Assembly (NCBI GenBank): GCA_038380795.1 | Contig: CM076272.1 | Location: 2,981,001-3,045,000 of the forward strand | Origin: Pyrocephalus nanus | Lineage: Eukaryota > Chordata > Aves > Passeriformes > Tyrannidae | Direction of reading: 5' to 3' | Length of the DNA: 64,000 bases | In this document: positions 11,730 through 45,369 of the stretch, piece after piece | How positions within the stretch are numbered: position 1 is the first letter of the stretch | How the letters are laid out: every line of letters starts with the position of its first letter | Notes under the pieces: model-generated | Told to the model about the DNA's origin: nothing | Database searches by the model: none | What the model saw: the letters and a program-made list of their open reading frames with translations, nothing else | Made by a program: the position numbers and the translations under genes

Positions 11730-13323
11730 ACCTAATAAAAAGAAGCCTTCAATTTAGCCTTACTTTTGAGCATTAAACCTCATGTTACGGTATACAGAAG
11801 GAAACATGACTTGTTGCAGGACTACCCCAGGTGTGCCTTGTGGGTTTTTTGCAGATTCCTTTCATGGGGAGGTAGGAGGGCAAAGTTTACACCTACTGCT
11901 GTGTAGGGCACAGGCAAACTATGACACTGCCCTATCAAAATCAGTCCATACCCACACTTCCAGCAAACCAGCAGCAACACAATTCTGGTACTGCCGCTGA
12001 TTTTGCCCTCTCCTAATCAGTCCCCAGTATCACCAAAACTGAGATGGACAAATTGCAAACCTGGTTATCACAAGACATGAGAGATCAGTCCTGCAGCAGT
12101 CCAGAAATGAGAATGATGCGTGACACAGTGGGAAACAGGCTGAGAGTGCCAGCACCTTATCACCCCACAGCCAGTCATGGCCTGCAGCAACCTGCAGCCA
12201 CTTCAGAGGTCACTGCATCAAGTGGAGCTGTTTGGCAGGGGAAGCTTTGTGCCAGCACCAGTGCAGATGTGGCACAGATGGCAGTCTGCTCTCCTGCCTT
12301 TCAGCAAGATCCCAAGCATGGATCATGTTTTAAAAGATGCTGCCCCCCAAGTGTCTTTCCAACTGCTCCACGCAGCTCCAGAGGCAACAGCTCAGCTATC
12401 AGAGGGTGCAGGGATCAGCAAGCAAAAGATTAGCAGGATGAGTTTTGAATGAGGCTGTGGGAGTAGAAATAAGCTTATTATGTGTAGAAAGAGCAGCTGC
12501 TCCATCAGTGCAGGTGGCACCAAAGAGCAGAAATTGAGAGAAGCAACTCAAAGGCTCAGGTGTCAATCTGCTAAAACACTGCAGTGACCCACGTGTGTGT
12601 GCTGGGGTTACAGGATGCAGCACACGGGAAAACCAAGACCGTTTGGCAACTTCCAGTGGAATTCATCTCAGGCCCAGGAACAATCAGTTACAAGATCCAC
12701 CAGCTCTGCACTGTGAAGGCTATCATGAACACTGTTAGCACAAATACTTATCTCAGATCTCTGAAAGTCCAAGTGCTGAAGAATCTGCAGGAAATTGAGC
12801 TTGTCAGACCATGCCCCACCTCTCCATTAGTAAAACAAGCACACCTGACCATGCCTTACCAGACCTATGGTCTGACTGAGATTCTGCAGTTCTCAGGAGC
12901 CTCATATCAGGACTTGCACTGCAATGAACTTAAGTCATTGTAAAAGAAGCGAGAAAAACAAACTCACTTAAAAAACCCCCTTAAGGTAATTGTAACCCCG
13001 TGGGTTAAAACCCTCTGGATCAGGTCAGACTTCTTGCTGCAGGCAAGGTACCTGCTTGTGTGCTCCAAACAGCACACACATATTCCATCACTCCCTGAGT
13101 AATTCCATCTGCAGTCTGCACTGAGCCCTCTCAGCCTCTTCAGCTACAAGAAAGCCGAGAAGAAATTGAAACTGGACCGTAAAATATCAGACACAGGAAT
13201 CATGGAATAAAGAGCTACAATGAAACAAAGTCATCCCCTGTCCCCTAAAATATACTGGGAGATATGAATGTATCAGAAAGGCCAAATTACAGCCACACCA
13301 ACACTGTCTAATACAATCCAAAG

Positions 13324-13329
13324 TTTATT
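13324..13329 (-). terminator. Distal TSPAN3 poly(A) signal candidate
   Basis: Minus strand reads AATAAACTTTGGATTGTATT, a canonical hexamer followed by a GU-rich stretch, as expected at an mRNA 3' end. Confidence 0.5.
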
Positions 13330-15258
13330 CATTTTTTTAGTAAAAGTACTTCCTGATGAATCAACTGTATTTCATTTGCTATAATTAAAACACAATTATT
13401 TTCTTTTAACAGTTATAGAAAAAAAAATCTTCAAATACATGTAAGATTTCCACAAAGAAGGGAAGAAACTTCATATTCCCTTTGCTAGAATGGTGACATT
13501 AAAAATGGTAAATACATGTGGGTTCTATGCCTGATGAAGAAGAAAGGCCATTAATCAGTGATGCTACAGTTGGCAGAGAAATTAAGAATTCACGTTTGAA
13601 GTGTTAAGGAGAATGGTGTTCAAACTCAAGTTTCAGGAGTGTAAACTAGCTAGGAAGGATGGGGAAAGGGGCAGGGAGGAAGATGAAGAACTGAAGTGCA
13701 GGCCAGAGACACTGAGCAAGTCAAATTAACAGATGGCTTGGAAAACAGAGCACTGCTGAGCAACCAGACTAGTTGGTACTGGAGGGTGGGACCTACACCA
13801 CTTGGTCCCAGCTTCAGTGAGTCCTACAAAATGTGGTGTATTAGACCCTTGCAAGTTTGTGTTCAGTTGGCTTTTCTTGGGTGTTGTTTGGTTCTGTATT
13901 TTAACAAATCCAAACAACACTCCACCATAACTTTGTCCGCACATCTAAGACCTAAACTGACCAACTGTGCAATGCAAAAAGGTCACTGCTTCCTAGAAAA
14001 ACCTGATTCACAACAGTTAAGAGTTCAGCTGGGCTTTGTTAAGATTGAGTTTTATGCCAAAATGATGTATAGTATTTTAGCAGATTCAGAAGAAGTTTCC
14101 CCATTCCAGCATGGATTCTCTGTGTTTTCAGGAGGCAGCAGAGACTTCCCTGATTTACATGGGAGTACTTGGTGCTGGTCTGCCAAGTCATCTCTATTTC
14201 AAATCCAAGTCTTCCAGCAAGATGAAAAAGTACAACCCCACCCCAAAGGGCTCTGAGCAGGCTCCTGACTGCAGAGCTTCTTCCTGCCTTGTAGCTACTA
14301 AAAGCTCACTACTTTTTGAAGCATCCCCAGCTTTATTTTGTGCAACACAGGTCTGTTATAACCCTCCCTCCCCTTCATTCTGACTTTTACAAGCCAGAGT
14401 CTTCTCAATCTTATTAGTTCCAATATTTACAATATGCAATACAACATGAAGATAATTAATTCATCAACACTTCTGAGAGTAGATCCTGGTGTCAAGGCTT
14501 GCTACTGCACCCAGGAAATTCGATGCCACAGTCAGGAGGCCTTGCAGGTTATTAAGCCACACATACTGTACTAACAACAAAAATCCAAGCCCCAAGGGCA
14601 CATCCTTTGGAACCCACCTCTAGAAGTTAGGATAGAATTCCACAAGTACACTTCTACAGCAGTTTAACAGTTCTGAGGAACTGAAATCCCCCCCCCCAAC
14701 ATATATAGTGGCCTAAAAACCAGACTGTGCATATTAGAATTATCTTCTCCTGAGAGATGTTCTTTAGGTGTTTGAGAGAATTATGTTGATGTCAGTTTAG
14801 CTGAGCATGTCTGCTTTGCATGAAAAACACATATGGAAATTCTCAACATTCCTGGCTTCTGCAGCCACGGAAAATAGAGCAGTGACTAAGCATGTGAATA
14901 ATGTAAAACACATTTAAACATAATTAACATACAGCAGTTATAGTAAAGGCTATTCATTACCTGCTGTTGAGAGGCAACAGATTCTTCCTTAATTCTATGC
15001 ACAAGATGTTAATGCTCCATCAAGCTCAACCAAGTTTGTTGTGCCGTGTTTCTCCAGTGTTGTTTCAAATAAAATGAACAAATACGATACAATCAAACTT
15101 CCACCAAACTGTAAATACAGATCTATGAAGTGAAGCCACTTAAAATGGTGTTTTCACACTAAAGCTTGTGTGTTTAGCACACCAGGACTTCATCTGACCA
15201 AATACACTGCAATCTTAAAAAGAACACAAGACATGTTTATAGGGAGGATATACAGAGA

Positions 15259-15264
15259 TTTATT
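15259..15264 (-). terminator. Proximal TSPAN3 poly(A) signal candidate
   Basis: Minus strand AATAAA about 865 nt after the stop codon. It is followed by a U/GU-rich element (TGTCTTGTGTTCTTTTT), and a Pumilio-type octamer lies 14 nt upstream. Confidence 0.5.
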
Positions 15265-16128
15265 TAATCAGGTTTACTATTTACAGTTGAGATCACTTTC
15301 ACATACTACTTCTCTACTCTACATGGCTACATCGTTTCCAAACCAATGTAAGGTCTACAGTCTAACAGGTTCACTCAACACATAAAACCGCTCTTCATAG
15401 AAAAATGAAATATTTCATTATAGAACAGTAGTGCATACATTATACTCCTGAAAAGCCAGCTTGTATTTTAAACTACTAATGTTTGAAAGACTGGATCTCT
15501 GAAGGTCAGAACTGCAGTAACATAATCCTAAAATCGGTTAGTCCTTTCTTTTTTTTTACAATTTCTTTATATATAAAGTGTACTGGACTTCACTTTAGAG
15601 TTTTCTTTTTTAATTTTTTTTTTTTTTCCTAAAAGTGACACTGGTGAGGGGCAAGATTAAAATATTTTTTTTTTCTTCTCAAATTAAATACAGCTGGCTT
15701 CCTTTGTACAACTTTGGCCAAGAAAAGTTCCATGTAGTGAAGGTTTAAGACATTTCTCTCAATATGCAAGACTCAGCCAGTTAATGCTTCGAGGTAAATC
15801 CACCAAAGTAGGCACACATTCCTTGGACTTTCCTATCAACCAAATGACACTTAACTCGCGAATGGATCTGAAATTAGAAAGTTTCCTAGTATACTAAAAC
15901 ACTGAGATACATGAACAGCTGGCTAAAACAGTGAAAGTCACAGGTAACTGGAGGGGTCTGTGTAAAGCTGAGTTGTTTTGCCCGTCACCAGTGCACGGAA
16001 TCGCTGCCCTTGTCTCTGAAAGGTGTGCTTGGACTAAGCTGAGGGCAAGAAAAGCTATGGAAGAACACCTGGCCCATCCACCTTCCACAGAGGTGGGGTC
16101 AGATTGAACTGCACCTTTGAGTTCTCTT

Positions 16129-36748
<20,620 letters not shown>

Positions 36749-39700
36749 GGCGAAGGCTCCGCCGCTCACCCCGCGGCCGCTCAGCCCAGCCCGGCCCGGC
36801 CCCGCCGCCCCCTCAGCGCCGCCGCACGTGACCGCCCGCCGCGCGGGCAGCCTAAGATGGCGGCAGCGCGCGTCACGTGGCGGGAGGGGGTGGAGGCGTC
36901 TAAGATGGCGAACCCCCCCTCCCCTAAAAGGGTCCCGCCCGCAGGAGGAGTCGCGGCTCGATCGTTCTGGTGGCGGGTTCCCCCTGAGGGGTCAGCGTTG
37001 CCCGGCCCTCGCCCCGCACTCAGACTGTTAACAAACACATCTCCGCTTCTCGGTCAGCAAAACGAAGCGATAATTTCCCGAACATCTCACAGTCATAAGA
37101 CAGATACCGGAGCGCTCTGAACATTAACATCCTCCCGCAGATAGCTGCGCTACACAGCCAGTAACAGCACCCTCAGGAGACGTTCGGATCATGAGGGAAG
37201 TAATAAAAACCCGCCCCGGCTGCCGCCTGAGGGGTGGTTTGATGGCGGGGCTCGGTGCCCTCAGGGGGCTGAAGGGCTGTGGCAGTGCTGAGGGCAGGAG
37301 CTGAGCACCAGCGGTGTCAGGGAGAGCAAGTGTTCAGGAGGGAGAATATCCCGCATTTTACAGTCAGAACATCTGTCTAGTGGGAGGAAGGAATGCTTCT
37401 GGTGAAGGAAAATAAACCATCACTCGTGTTGTACAACCCGACAAACCGTGAGGGGAGTGCAAGCGTTGGCAGTTGTTAGGACATTTTGGACGCATCGAAA
37501 GAGAGTAGTATTTGCCCGTGAAGAGCAAAGAATGTTAAGAAATTAGAAGACGTGTGGTTTCCACAAGCTGTGCTTTTGATGAGACTGCAGGTAACACCAG
37601 TCCAGGATTTGCTGCCCTGTATATCCATAAGATTCGTTTTAGCATGGCCAGGATCCAGCCCTTGCTGCCTCACGAGTCAAACCAAACCCTTCCTCCCCTC
37701 TCTCTTCTGCCATCAGGGTATCTTCCTTCTTCATGTTTCTCTTTTTCTCCTCTCTAATCCTCCACTTTTCCTATAAATATCTGTCAGTCCCAGGCTGCTC
37801 TCCCCTTCTTGGTGAGCTTGATTAATACTACTTCTTTTTCTAGCAGATTTACTTCTCAGGTGGAAACAAAACTACCCATGTTATCGAGGGCCTTAACATT
37901 TCAGGGATCAGTCTTGTAAAGGTGGACAAGTAACGATCAGTTATATTCCACTGTTCTGTTTCCATGGTAGCAAAGTTAGTTCCTTTTCCTCCTACAATTT
38001 TGGGAAGTTATATCCAGAACCAGTTTCTGGATACCATGGAGATAATTAAGTCTTTTTTCAACTTTCAAGTCCTTACATGCTCATGGATGAAACTTCCCAA
38101 TCTTGCAAGTGTTATCAGACCATTTTCTGACACTAAAAATGAAATTCTATACTCAGAAAATATGCTCAAAATTAGTTGCACTGTTTGTGAGGTTTTGCAT
38201 TGAATTTATGGCTTTTAGGGTGTGACTGTGTCTTGTAATTTCTGCTTTTTAATGTGCTGTTTGTTTTATATTACAATTATGTGACACATTTTTTAAAGTG
38301 TGTATAGGTGGTACTATCAAAAATGCCACTAAGGGTTGACAGGAAAAAAGCCTTTCTAAAAGGAATTCGATAGAAAAAGGATCAATGATCTTTAAAAACT
38401 CATAGAAAGATTTTAGTACAATGCTATCATGCCGTTTCAGTGTTGATCTTAACAGACATAATGGTCTGATATGATTTGCTGTATTAATTTTCTCTGCTTT
38501 CACAGGTAGAGAAATAGTTCGCTTCTATATCACATAATGTATTTCACATATTTTTTTTATAGATCTGTGGGAACTGGTGTTCAGTAGAGACTCTTGGTGT
38601 CCCTTTTAGCATCTAACATTGATAACTGAGAATGAAAAGAAGGCAAGAGAGGGCCAGGGTTTCATGCTTGGAGAGGATGGGGTTGCAGGGAACAAAAGGG
38701 GCCCGTGGGAAGGGAGGAGCAATGGGGGGATTGCAGTCAGCCTTTTGAACTGGCACAGGGTTTGTGTGGACTGGACTCACACTTGCCTGAGATAAAGAGA
38801 AGTGCCAAGTGTTCCTCTAAGCTTGATTCCCCCAAAACCATAAATGTTGACAGTGCCTGGCATTCTGCTTTGCTGTTTTGCTGCTCTCATCCACAGGCTG
38901 ATGGTGGGTGCCAGTGTGGGGTCTTTGCAGACTCTCGTGCAGTGAAATACTCTTGGTTCTTCAGAGAACACGTCCAGAACTTTCAGGTGTCACCAGTCTG
39001 TAACTTCAGATTCACAGACTCTGTCTGGAATAAGGTGTGGGCCTGTGCTGGGGTCTGACACCAAGCACAGCATGGTGTGACAAAAATGGGATGAATAATA
39101 AGATGCCATCAAAAATTGCCCCTCCTCCTTCCATGGGAATGTAGGCAGGGAATTCTAGCTCTCTGCCAGTGCAGAGAGGAGGAGGGATGGACGTCTGGCT
39201 GGAGGGAGGCAAGGCCATGCAGTTCCCAGGAGAGCAGGGAGAAAGGCTCGCTGGAAAGCAAGTTGGAACAAGCACTTTGAACACTGCCTGTGAGTTCAAT
39301 AGCTGGCTTGACTGAGTTGGACTGACCTGTCTCCAGCACAGCTTTGGTGCTCAGATCTCTTGATGTGGACACCAGCTTGACTGCTGAGATGTGCTTTTGT
39401 CTTTAATGCAGTTTAAGCCTCTTTGAAATTCCTCAGAGAGTGTTTATTCAGCATTACACAGCGTTTAGCTTGTGACTGTCACCCCAGCACTATTTTCAGA
39501 AATGTGTACAGGGATATCAGGCACTTCCCTGGGCTCTGAGAGAGTGAGGGGATCAAAGGCTGGGATGGGCACGGGGGCAAGAGCAGCCTGAAGTTCTCAA
39601 ATGCAGAATGCAAATGTGCTGGCAAGATGTTAACTGGGTAATTGGGGACCTCCCCGAGGCTCAGGCTCTGAGTGCTTCGTGGCACAGGCTGGACAGGTTG

Positions 39701-39779
39701 GCTGAAGGGCTGGTTAAGGTAAGTGGCTTGAGAAGCTGTTTTGCAGACCCAGAAGCGCCCAGACAAATGTGCAAGCAGA

Positions 39780-40265
39780 TCCAATAATGATGTAATTTGC
39801 CCTTCAGTTTAATTGGGCTTGATTCGACTTTCCATTTGTTTATATAAAGACCAGGAGTAAATTCTGTGAGCACAGTGCACTTTGCATGGATGGAGTTGGG
39901 TCTGGACTGTCATAAATCACTCATCTAGACAGGCCTGTAGACAGTTGCACAGCAGAGGTAATTTCCATTTGCAGGCATGCACTGGAAAAGTAAGAGTGTA
40001 TTCTTGCTTTTGGGACAAACAATTTACAAAATGTTACAGAAATGAGTGAACTCCATTGGAATGAATAATGTAAAGAACAATCTCATGCTTTTTCACCAGC
40101 TCCTGAGGAGGTAATCATGAGCTCCTTTGAAGTGTATAATAGCCTGGAAAGGTCCATGAACATCGAAGGGTGCACAATAAAAATGACTGATCACCTGGCA
40201 AACATTTTCCTAATCGATCTTTTTGTCATTAAGTACAGTCAGCAAATGAGAGTATCCATGTCAGG
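39780..40265. promoter_or_regulatory. Candidate conserved non-coding element
   Basis: Repeat-free block with phrases such as ccaataatgatgtaatttgc, gtttatataaag, cctaatcgatctttttgtca and ttaagtacagtcagcaaatg, which resemble homeodomain, forkhead and Cut/HNF6-like sites. The call rests on composition only. Confidence 0.25.
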
Positions 40266-42000
40266 GGATTGCAAACCAGTGAACAGGGCTGGGAACTGGG
40301 ACTGTCAGCGTTAAGCAGGGAGGGCAGCAATGATGAAATCCAGTCTTTCAAGTGTTCTGGAGCAGGAGAAATCTCTTCCCACTTTGATTCCTACCCATCT
40401 GATTTTGTGGCTCCCAAGAATGCCAGTCATGACTTGCAATCCATTAATTGCCCTTCTCTGCGAGTAAATGATCTCACAGGAGCCGTTCCAGGCATTTCTT
40501 CACTTTTTAATGGACTTGTACACGGTGAGCTTATAGGTAATGATCAAATGTTGGAAGCAGGGTCTGTTTTATTGCCACTGAAGGGATGTAGAAGGAACTG
40601 GGAGCACTGTTCATGACTGAGGAAGGGCAAAAATAGAGGTTGAGATGAGCTTATGATCATTTCTTTATATCTTCTCTCTATCATCTGACTTAACCTACAT
40701 GAAATACAATTTTCAGTAATAAAGACATTGCATTTAAATACAGTTTTCATGAACTTATGTAATAATCTGTCCTTGTTCAAATACACTGGATGGCATGTTG
40801 GCATGTTTGTGCGCTCTAAACTAATTTATTCGATATTTATTTAAATATTTATATTTGGTAGCGGTCCTTGTGTCATACTAAGGGTTGGTCTGATGGAGGG
40901 AGGCATTTCAGATTCGAGAAGCACCACAGAAAAACAGTTTGAATCTAAAAGCCTGATGTTAGAATCTGAAACAATTCTGTATATACATCCAGAGGACTGG
41001 TAAAATAATTCAAAACCCAAGATATGACAGGTTCTGTTTACAAATACATCACCAGCATTGGCACTTCCCCAGAGGTACACTGGTTTTGTTAAGAATTAGG
41101 TGTAGGTTGGCCTCCAAGTCCACTCTGGAGAGCAACTGAATCCCTGTAGTTCATCCATTTCATGCTGTAGGAAGAAGTGAGAAATCATGGCATTGTTCTT
41201 TGGAGCCTTTTACACTGGACTACAAATAGCCCCTGCTCCCTCCTCACTCCCCCATCACTGCATTTTCTGCCTGAGCTCTCTGCCAGCTCCAGTCAGCTCA
41301 GTTTTCAGAAGGATCTTACATCCTGGAAAATGGCTTCCTGTAAAGGGCAGGTTTGTGAAGTCTCAGAGCCCCCTTTGATGAGATCTCCCTTTCTGCAGCA
41401 GCAGCAGCCCTTGTGCTGGCTGCCCCACCCTCCAGAACACTCCTGCACATGGCAGGGACAAAGGGACCGCTCCAAGTATTTAGGTAACCATGGAGACCGA
41501 GGGGAGGAAGCAGATTATGGGAAAAAAATAACTCAGGGAAAAGAAAGTTGTATTTTTAACCTGGATTTTCACCCAGTCGGTTCACTGGATGGTCCCCAAG
41601 AGAATGTGCACCAAGTCAGGGCTGTGTGTAGGCACAAATGAACAGTGGGTGGGTGGGGGTTGTTTATTTGCCTTCAACAGAAATTCTCCTGAGACTTCAT
41701 CCTCCAAGAACCTGGAAAATGTTTCACCTTACCTGATAATTTCATGCTGTTTGTTTGGGTTTTTTTTCAGCTGTTAAAGTCACCTTCTGTAAGCTTTTGT
41801 GCTCTTTGGACAGTGCCATGACCGTTCCTTGAACATCCTCTGTGTGTCTGTATTGCCCTTTCCCTTTTACAGCACCCACTTCAAGCTAATTCCCAGCTCT
41901 CTCATCCTACCTATATTTATATTTGTGTTCTACCTACTAAGAGAGTGTTTCACACAGAAAACAAACTTTTAAAGATAGGAAGACAGTGACAGGCAGAAAG

Positions 42001-42015
42001 AAAAAAAAAAAAAAA
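42001..42015 (+). repeat. Poly(A) run
   Basis: Fifteen A residues, with no sign of a retrocopy in front of it. Confidence 0.85.
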
Positions 42016-43069
42016 GACTTCGTTACTCTTTGGCCTGTGTAAGCACTGCATGGGCTCATCATCCAACGTGCGTGTCCCGGTGTCCCCATGACATGATGGG
42101 TATGACACCTCACTCGATGGGCTTGAGGGACACAGGGACTTGGGGTGTCTCTGTAAGGTGCCTCAGACTCTGAGCACTGTTGCCAGAGTTCATTACACAA
42201 TCTGCAGCCCATAATAGAACTAAAATATTTCATTCTTGTAACTGCTGGTTTCTCTATTTTGTTTGGAAAATTGATAAACTTTTTTTAAAAAAATCCCCAA
42301 TTCTCTAAAAAACCCCGAGCTATTTTCACAAACCAGTTCGTGGGGCTGCCTTTGCTTCTGCAAGACAGCTCTGCCAGAGTGTTCTCTTGGTGCCATCTGT
42401 AGCTGCTTTGAGCTGCTCCGTTTGTCCACACCCCTTCTCTGCAGGGCACTGATGGTTAACCCTGTTCCACCGAAAGGAAAGAGGGTACTGCAGTTCAACA
42501 CACACCCTATGGATGAAGAACCTTCCCTGGATTAATTTCATGGTACTAGGAAACCAATGGAACCTCTTTTTCTGATTTCCTCACAATTTCCCTTGGCTGT
42601 TGGTCTTCAATTGACACTTAGGAGGTCTGGAGCTTATGGGCAAGCAGGACTCCTGTGACTGTTGAGCTCCCTTCCCATGGATAGTCTGTGTATCCCATTG
42701 GGAATGATTGGGAGGTACCATTCTGGTTACTATTGACTGGCTTGGAGCAGATGCTCAGAATCCTGCCAGGTGTGAAGTGCTGTGACACAGCTCCAGGGGA
42801 GTATTTAAACACATCCACACCTTCAGCTGCAGCTCCAAGTAGAGTGAAAGGTCTGGAAAAAAAAAGCTCAGTACTTTCCAAATGGGCAAGGATAATTAAA
42901 GGGAAAAGCAACTCTTGTATTTGTAAAAGCAGTGTTTACTTCTGGACTTTGACTATGTTTGTTTGTTTGTTTTTTATTTTCCTTTCAAATGTTTGTATTT
43001 CTCAGCTGGCAGTTACTTAGATCTCCCCAACTGTTTTACCACCTCTGTGCAGGGCAGTTTTTCAGGGGA

Positions 43070-43500
43070 ATAATTTATGTTGTCCAATATTATGTGTATT
43101 TTAGTGCTCAGGTAATAACAACCTAATATTTCAAACGAAATGCAGCTTCTGTAATGAGATGCCTTGTTTCTGCCAGGATGTGATTAGGATCCCTGCTACA
43201 GTGATCTAATGAGATTGACCTTCATTTCCTAACAAATTGCTCTCCTCCTGAAACTATTTTTAATGACCTTCTTGATTTATGCAAAGGAACCTATAGCGGT
43301 GGCCTTCACGTGGGGAAATAAATGATTCAAGTAATTATAAATTTAATGAAAATTACAATTTAAAGTGCTACTATAGTTTTGCAGTGTCACACACCGATTG
43401 GGTGCAACACTGGAAGTCTCACGTGGCTTTGTTCTTTTTGCCTCTCGCAAATAAGAAAGTAAATTAATTTAGTTCGTACTGAGTAAAGATAAACCCTCTG
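43070..43500. promoter_or_regulatory. Candidate conserved non-coding element (homeobox-site rich)
   Basis: A dense run of TAAT/ATTA cores, including gtaattataaatttaatg at about 43331-43348 with TAATTA at 43332-43337. No repeat or coding frame is present. It looks like a developmental enhancer; no alignment supports this yet. Confidence 0.3.
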
Positions 43501-45354
43501 TGACTGCGAACCCGGAGCTGGTTTGAGCAGCCCGCAGGCTCAGCTGGAGCCTCCCACCCTGCAGTGCCATTTGCTGCCATCTCCTGGGCGCTTCCCAAAA
43601 CTTCAAGGAGACGATCAAATCCACGCTCTAATAAATTGCTGTTGTCCTGATATTCAGAGCCGTAGTGTGTGTGACTTCTGATAGATATCTTAATGAGATG
43701 GATCCTCTTTTAAAAGGAGGTGAAGAAACAGAGGGATCCATATTCTGAATATTTCTGTGGATTGTCTTGAAATTTTGTTTAGTTGAAGTAGGATGGCTGT
43801 AGGGATTCAGAGGGAAAATGAGTTGGAGATGGATACACTTGGTAGTACATTGATATTATATAAGAATGCTCTGCTATGCTGTAGCTATTTCAATCTGAAA
43901 AGCCTTACCAGTATTACTTAATTTTCACCACATCCTCAGAATATTTCTTTTATTACATGGTTCTAGTTCTGTGATGTCATATCCACTGTGAGGCACATTT
44001 TCAGGCTTTGTATATGTATTACCCTTTGCAGGGAAAATAAGTGATGTAAAAATTATGTGACTAAATATCTTAGTGCAGCTTGTGCATTTCTCCCATATTT
44101 CCCATAGACCTGGTTTAATTCCTTTTCATAAATCCCAACACCAAAACTGCTCTGAATAAACAGCTTAACCAAAAACCAATCCGAGATGGAAAGACAAAGA
44201 GGCAAATTAAACTTTAAAGGAAAGGCTTCACAAAAACGACAGCGTTATTTCCTCCAAGGCCACAGAAGTTCCCACGTTAAGATAGAGAACTTTCAAGTCT
44301 GTATGTAGAGCACCATCTGGTGACTCCTGCACAGCAGGATCCCAAAGCAGGGATTTATTTACCTTGCCGTGTCACAGACAGCGAGTCAGTCCCGTCCCCA
44401 GCAGAGCTGCTCTGAGTGTTCTCACTGCAGGTACCACCTCCTCCCAAACACCAAAACGCTTCCAAGTCCTGTTTCCAGGCTGTGGCTGCTGTCACCATTA
44501 TCTTTGCAGAGGAGCAGGGGGGATTGCTGGTGCTGGTGGCCTCCTCTCAGTGCCTTCCAACGTGGGCAGGCTTTCCTTTTATCCAGGAAAGGCACAGTGC
44601 TGCAGTGCCAGCCTTGGGAGCAGTCAGCAAGCAGAGAGATCGCTGTCTGGCACCCAGCCTCTCTTGGCTGCCTCTCCTCCTGCCTGAGACATCCACTCAG
44701 TCTGTGCCTTCCTCTCCTGCTGCCCCACTGTTCCAGTCTGTCCCTGGGAATGCCACCGTCACTTTGCCACACAACAATCCCAGGAGGAATGTGCTGTGGT
44801 GGCCACTTGGCTGCAGGGCGTGGGTGGTGCAGGGTGGTGGTTGTTGTTGTTCACTTCCACAGAACCAGTGAACTGGATGATCCAGCTGTGAGCATCATCC
44901 TTGGCTGCCTTAGCTGCTTGTGGGTACGTGGATTTTGAGCAGTCTTGTCACAGAAACAGACTTGGAGAGGTTTTACTTTTCCTGTAAGCAAAGAGCAAGT
45001 AAAGAGATTTGGAGCTTAATTCTCCACTGCATTACACCATAGCACCATAGATTTCTGTACAGTTCTATTTCATCTTCAAGTCAAGCTAATTGACTGGAAT
45101 ACCATGTTTTCAACCCCTAATCCTCTCTATCCCACATATCTCAAGCAATCACCTCAGCAGCTGTGTATTTCTGAATGCCTTTCATGAGTTTTCTTTTCTT
45201 ACCACTGAAAAAAATGTATCTCCTTTGTTTCAGTAGAACAGCCTGTGGACTTAGCAAAAACATCTGAGTCTAGACACAGCACACGAGGTGCTTCCTCCAG
45301 CAGTGATGACACAAATACTTCAGCAATGAAATGCTGTTACTAAGGCTCATTTCA

Positions 45355-45369
45355 TTTTTTTTTTTTTTT
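45355..45369 (+). repeat. Poly(T) run
   Basis: Fifteen T residues in the intergenic spacer. Confidence 0.85.

Larger units (their letters stand above)
5471..13309. other. Intergenic region between convergent PSTPIP1 and TSPAN3
   Basis: No gene is supportable here. Open frames are short or lack an ATG and splice context, the longest being at 11144-11731 on the minus strand. The stretch holds simple runs (poly-A 5638-5656, poly-G 10672-10682, CCT repeat 11707-11729) and a perfect inverted repeat at 10546-10567. The block 9030-9260 is AT-rich with homeobox-like cores and might be regulatory. Confidence 0.6.
13310..16128 (-). other. TSPAN3: TSPAN3 3' UTR (maximal extent inferred)
   Basis: Low-GC sequence following the TSPAN3 stop codon. 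Two good poly(A) signals on the minus strand (15259-15264 and 13324-13329) would give 3' UTRs of about 0.9 kb and 2.8 kb. Two minus-strand Pumilio-type octamers (TGTAAATA) lie at 15278-15285 and 14424-14431. Long A tracts on the mRNA strand occur near 15541-15680. The outer limit is inference. Confidence 0.45.

Noticed and set aside
12584..14256. Open frames of 119 and 186 codons near the TSPAN3 3' end
   Set aside because: No domain, no splice context, and partly within the probable TSPAN3 3' UTR on the opposite strand.
41177..41641. 154-codon plus-strand frame upstream of TSPAN3
   Set aside because: Low-complexity Ser/Pro/Leu composition, alternative frames open in parallel, no homologue recognised.
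44364..44938. Several parallel open frames on both strands at 44.4-44.9 kb
   Set aside because: Three frames open at once over the same GC-rich segment is a composition effect; no conserved motif.
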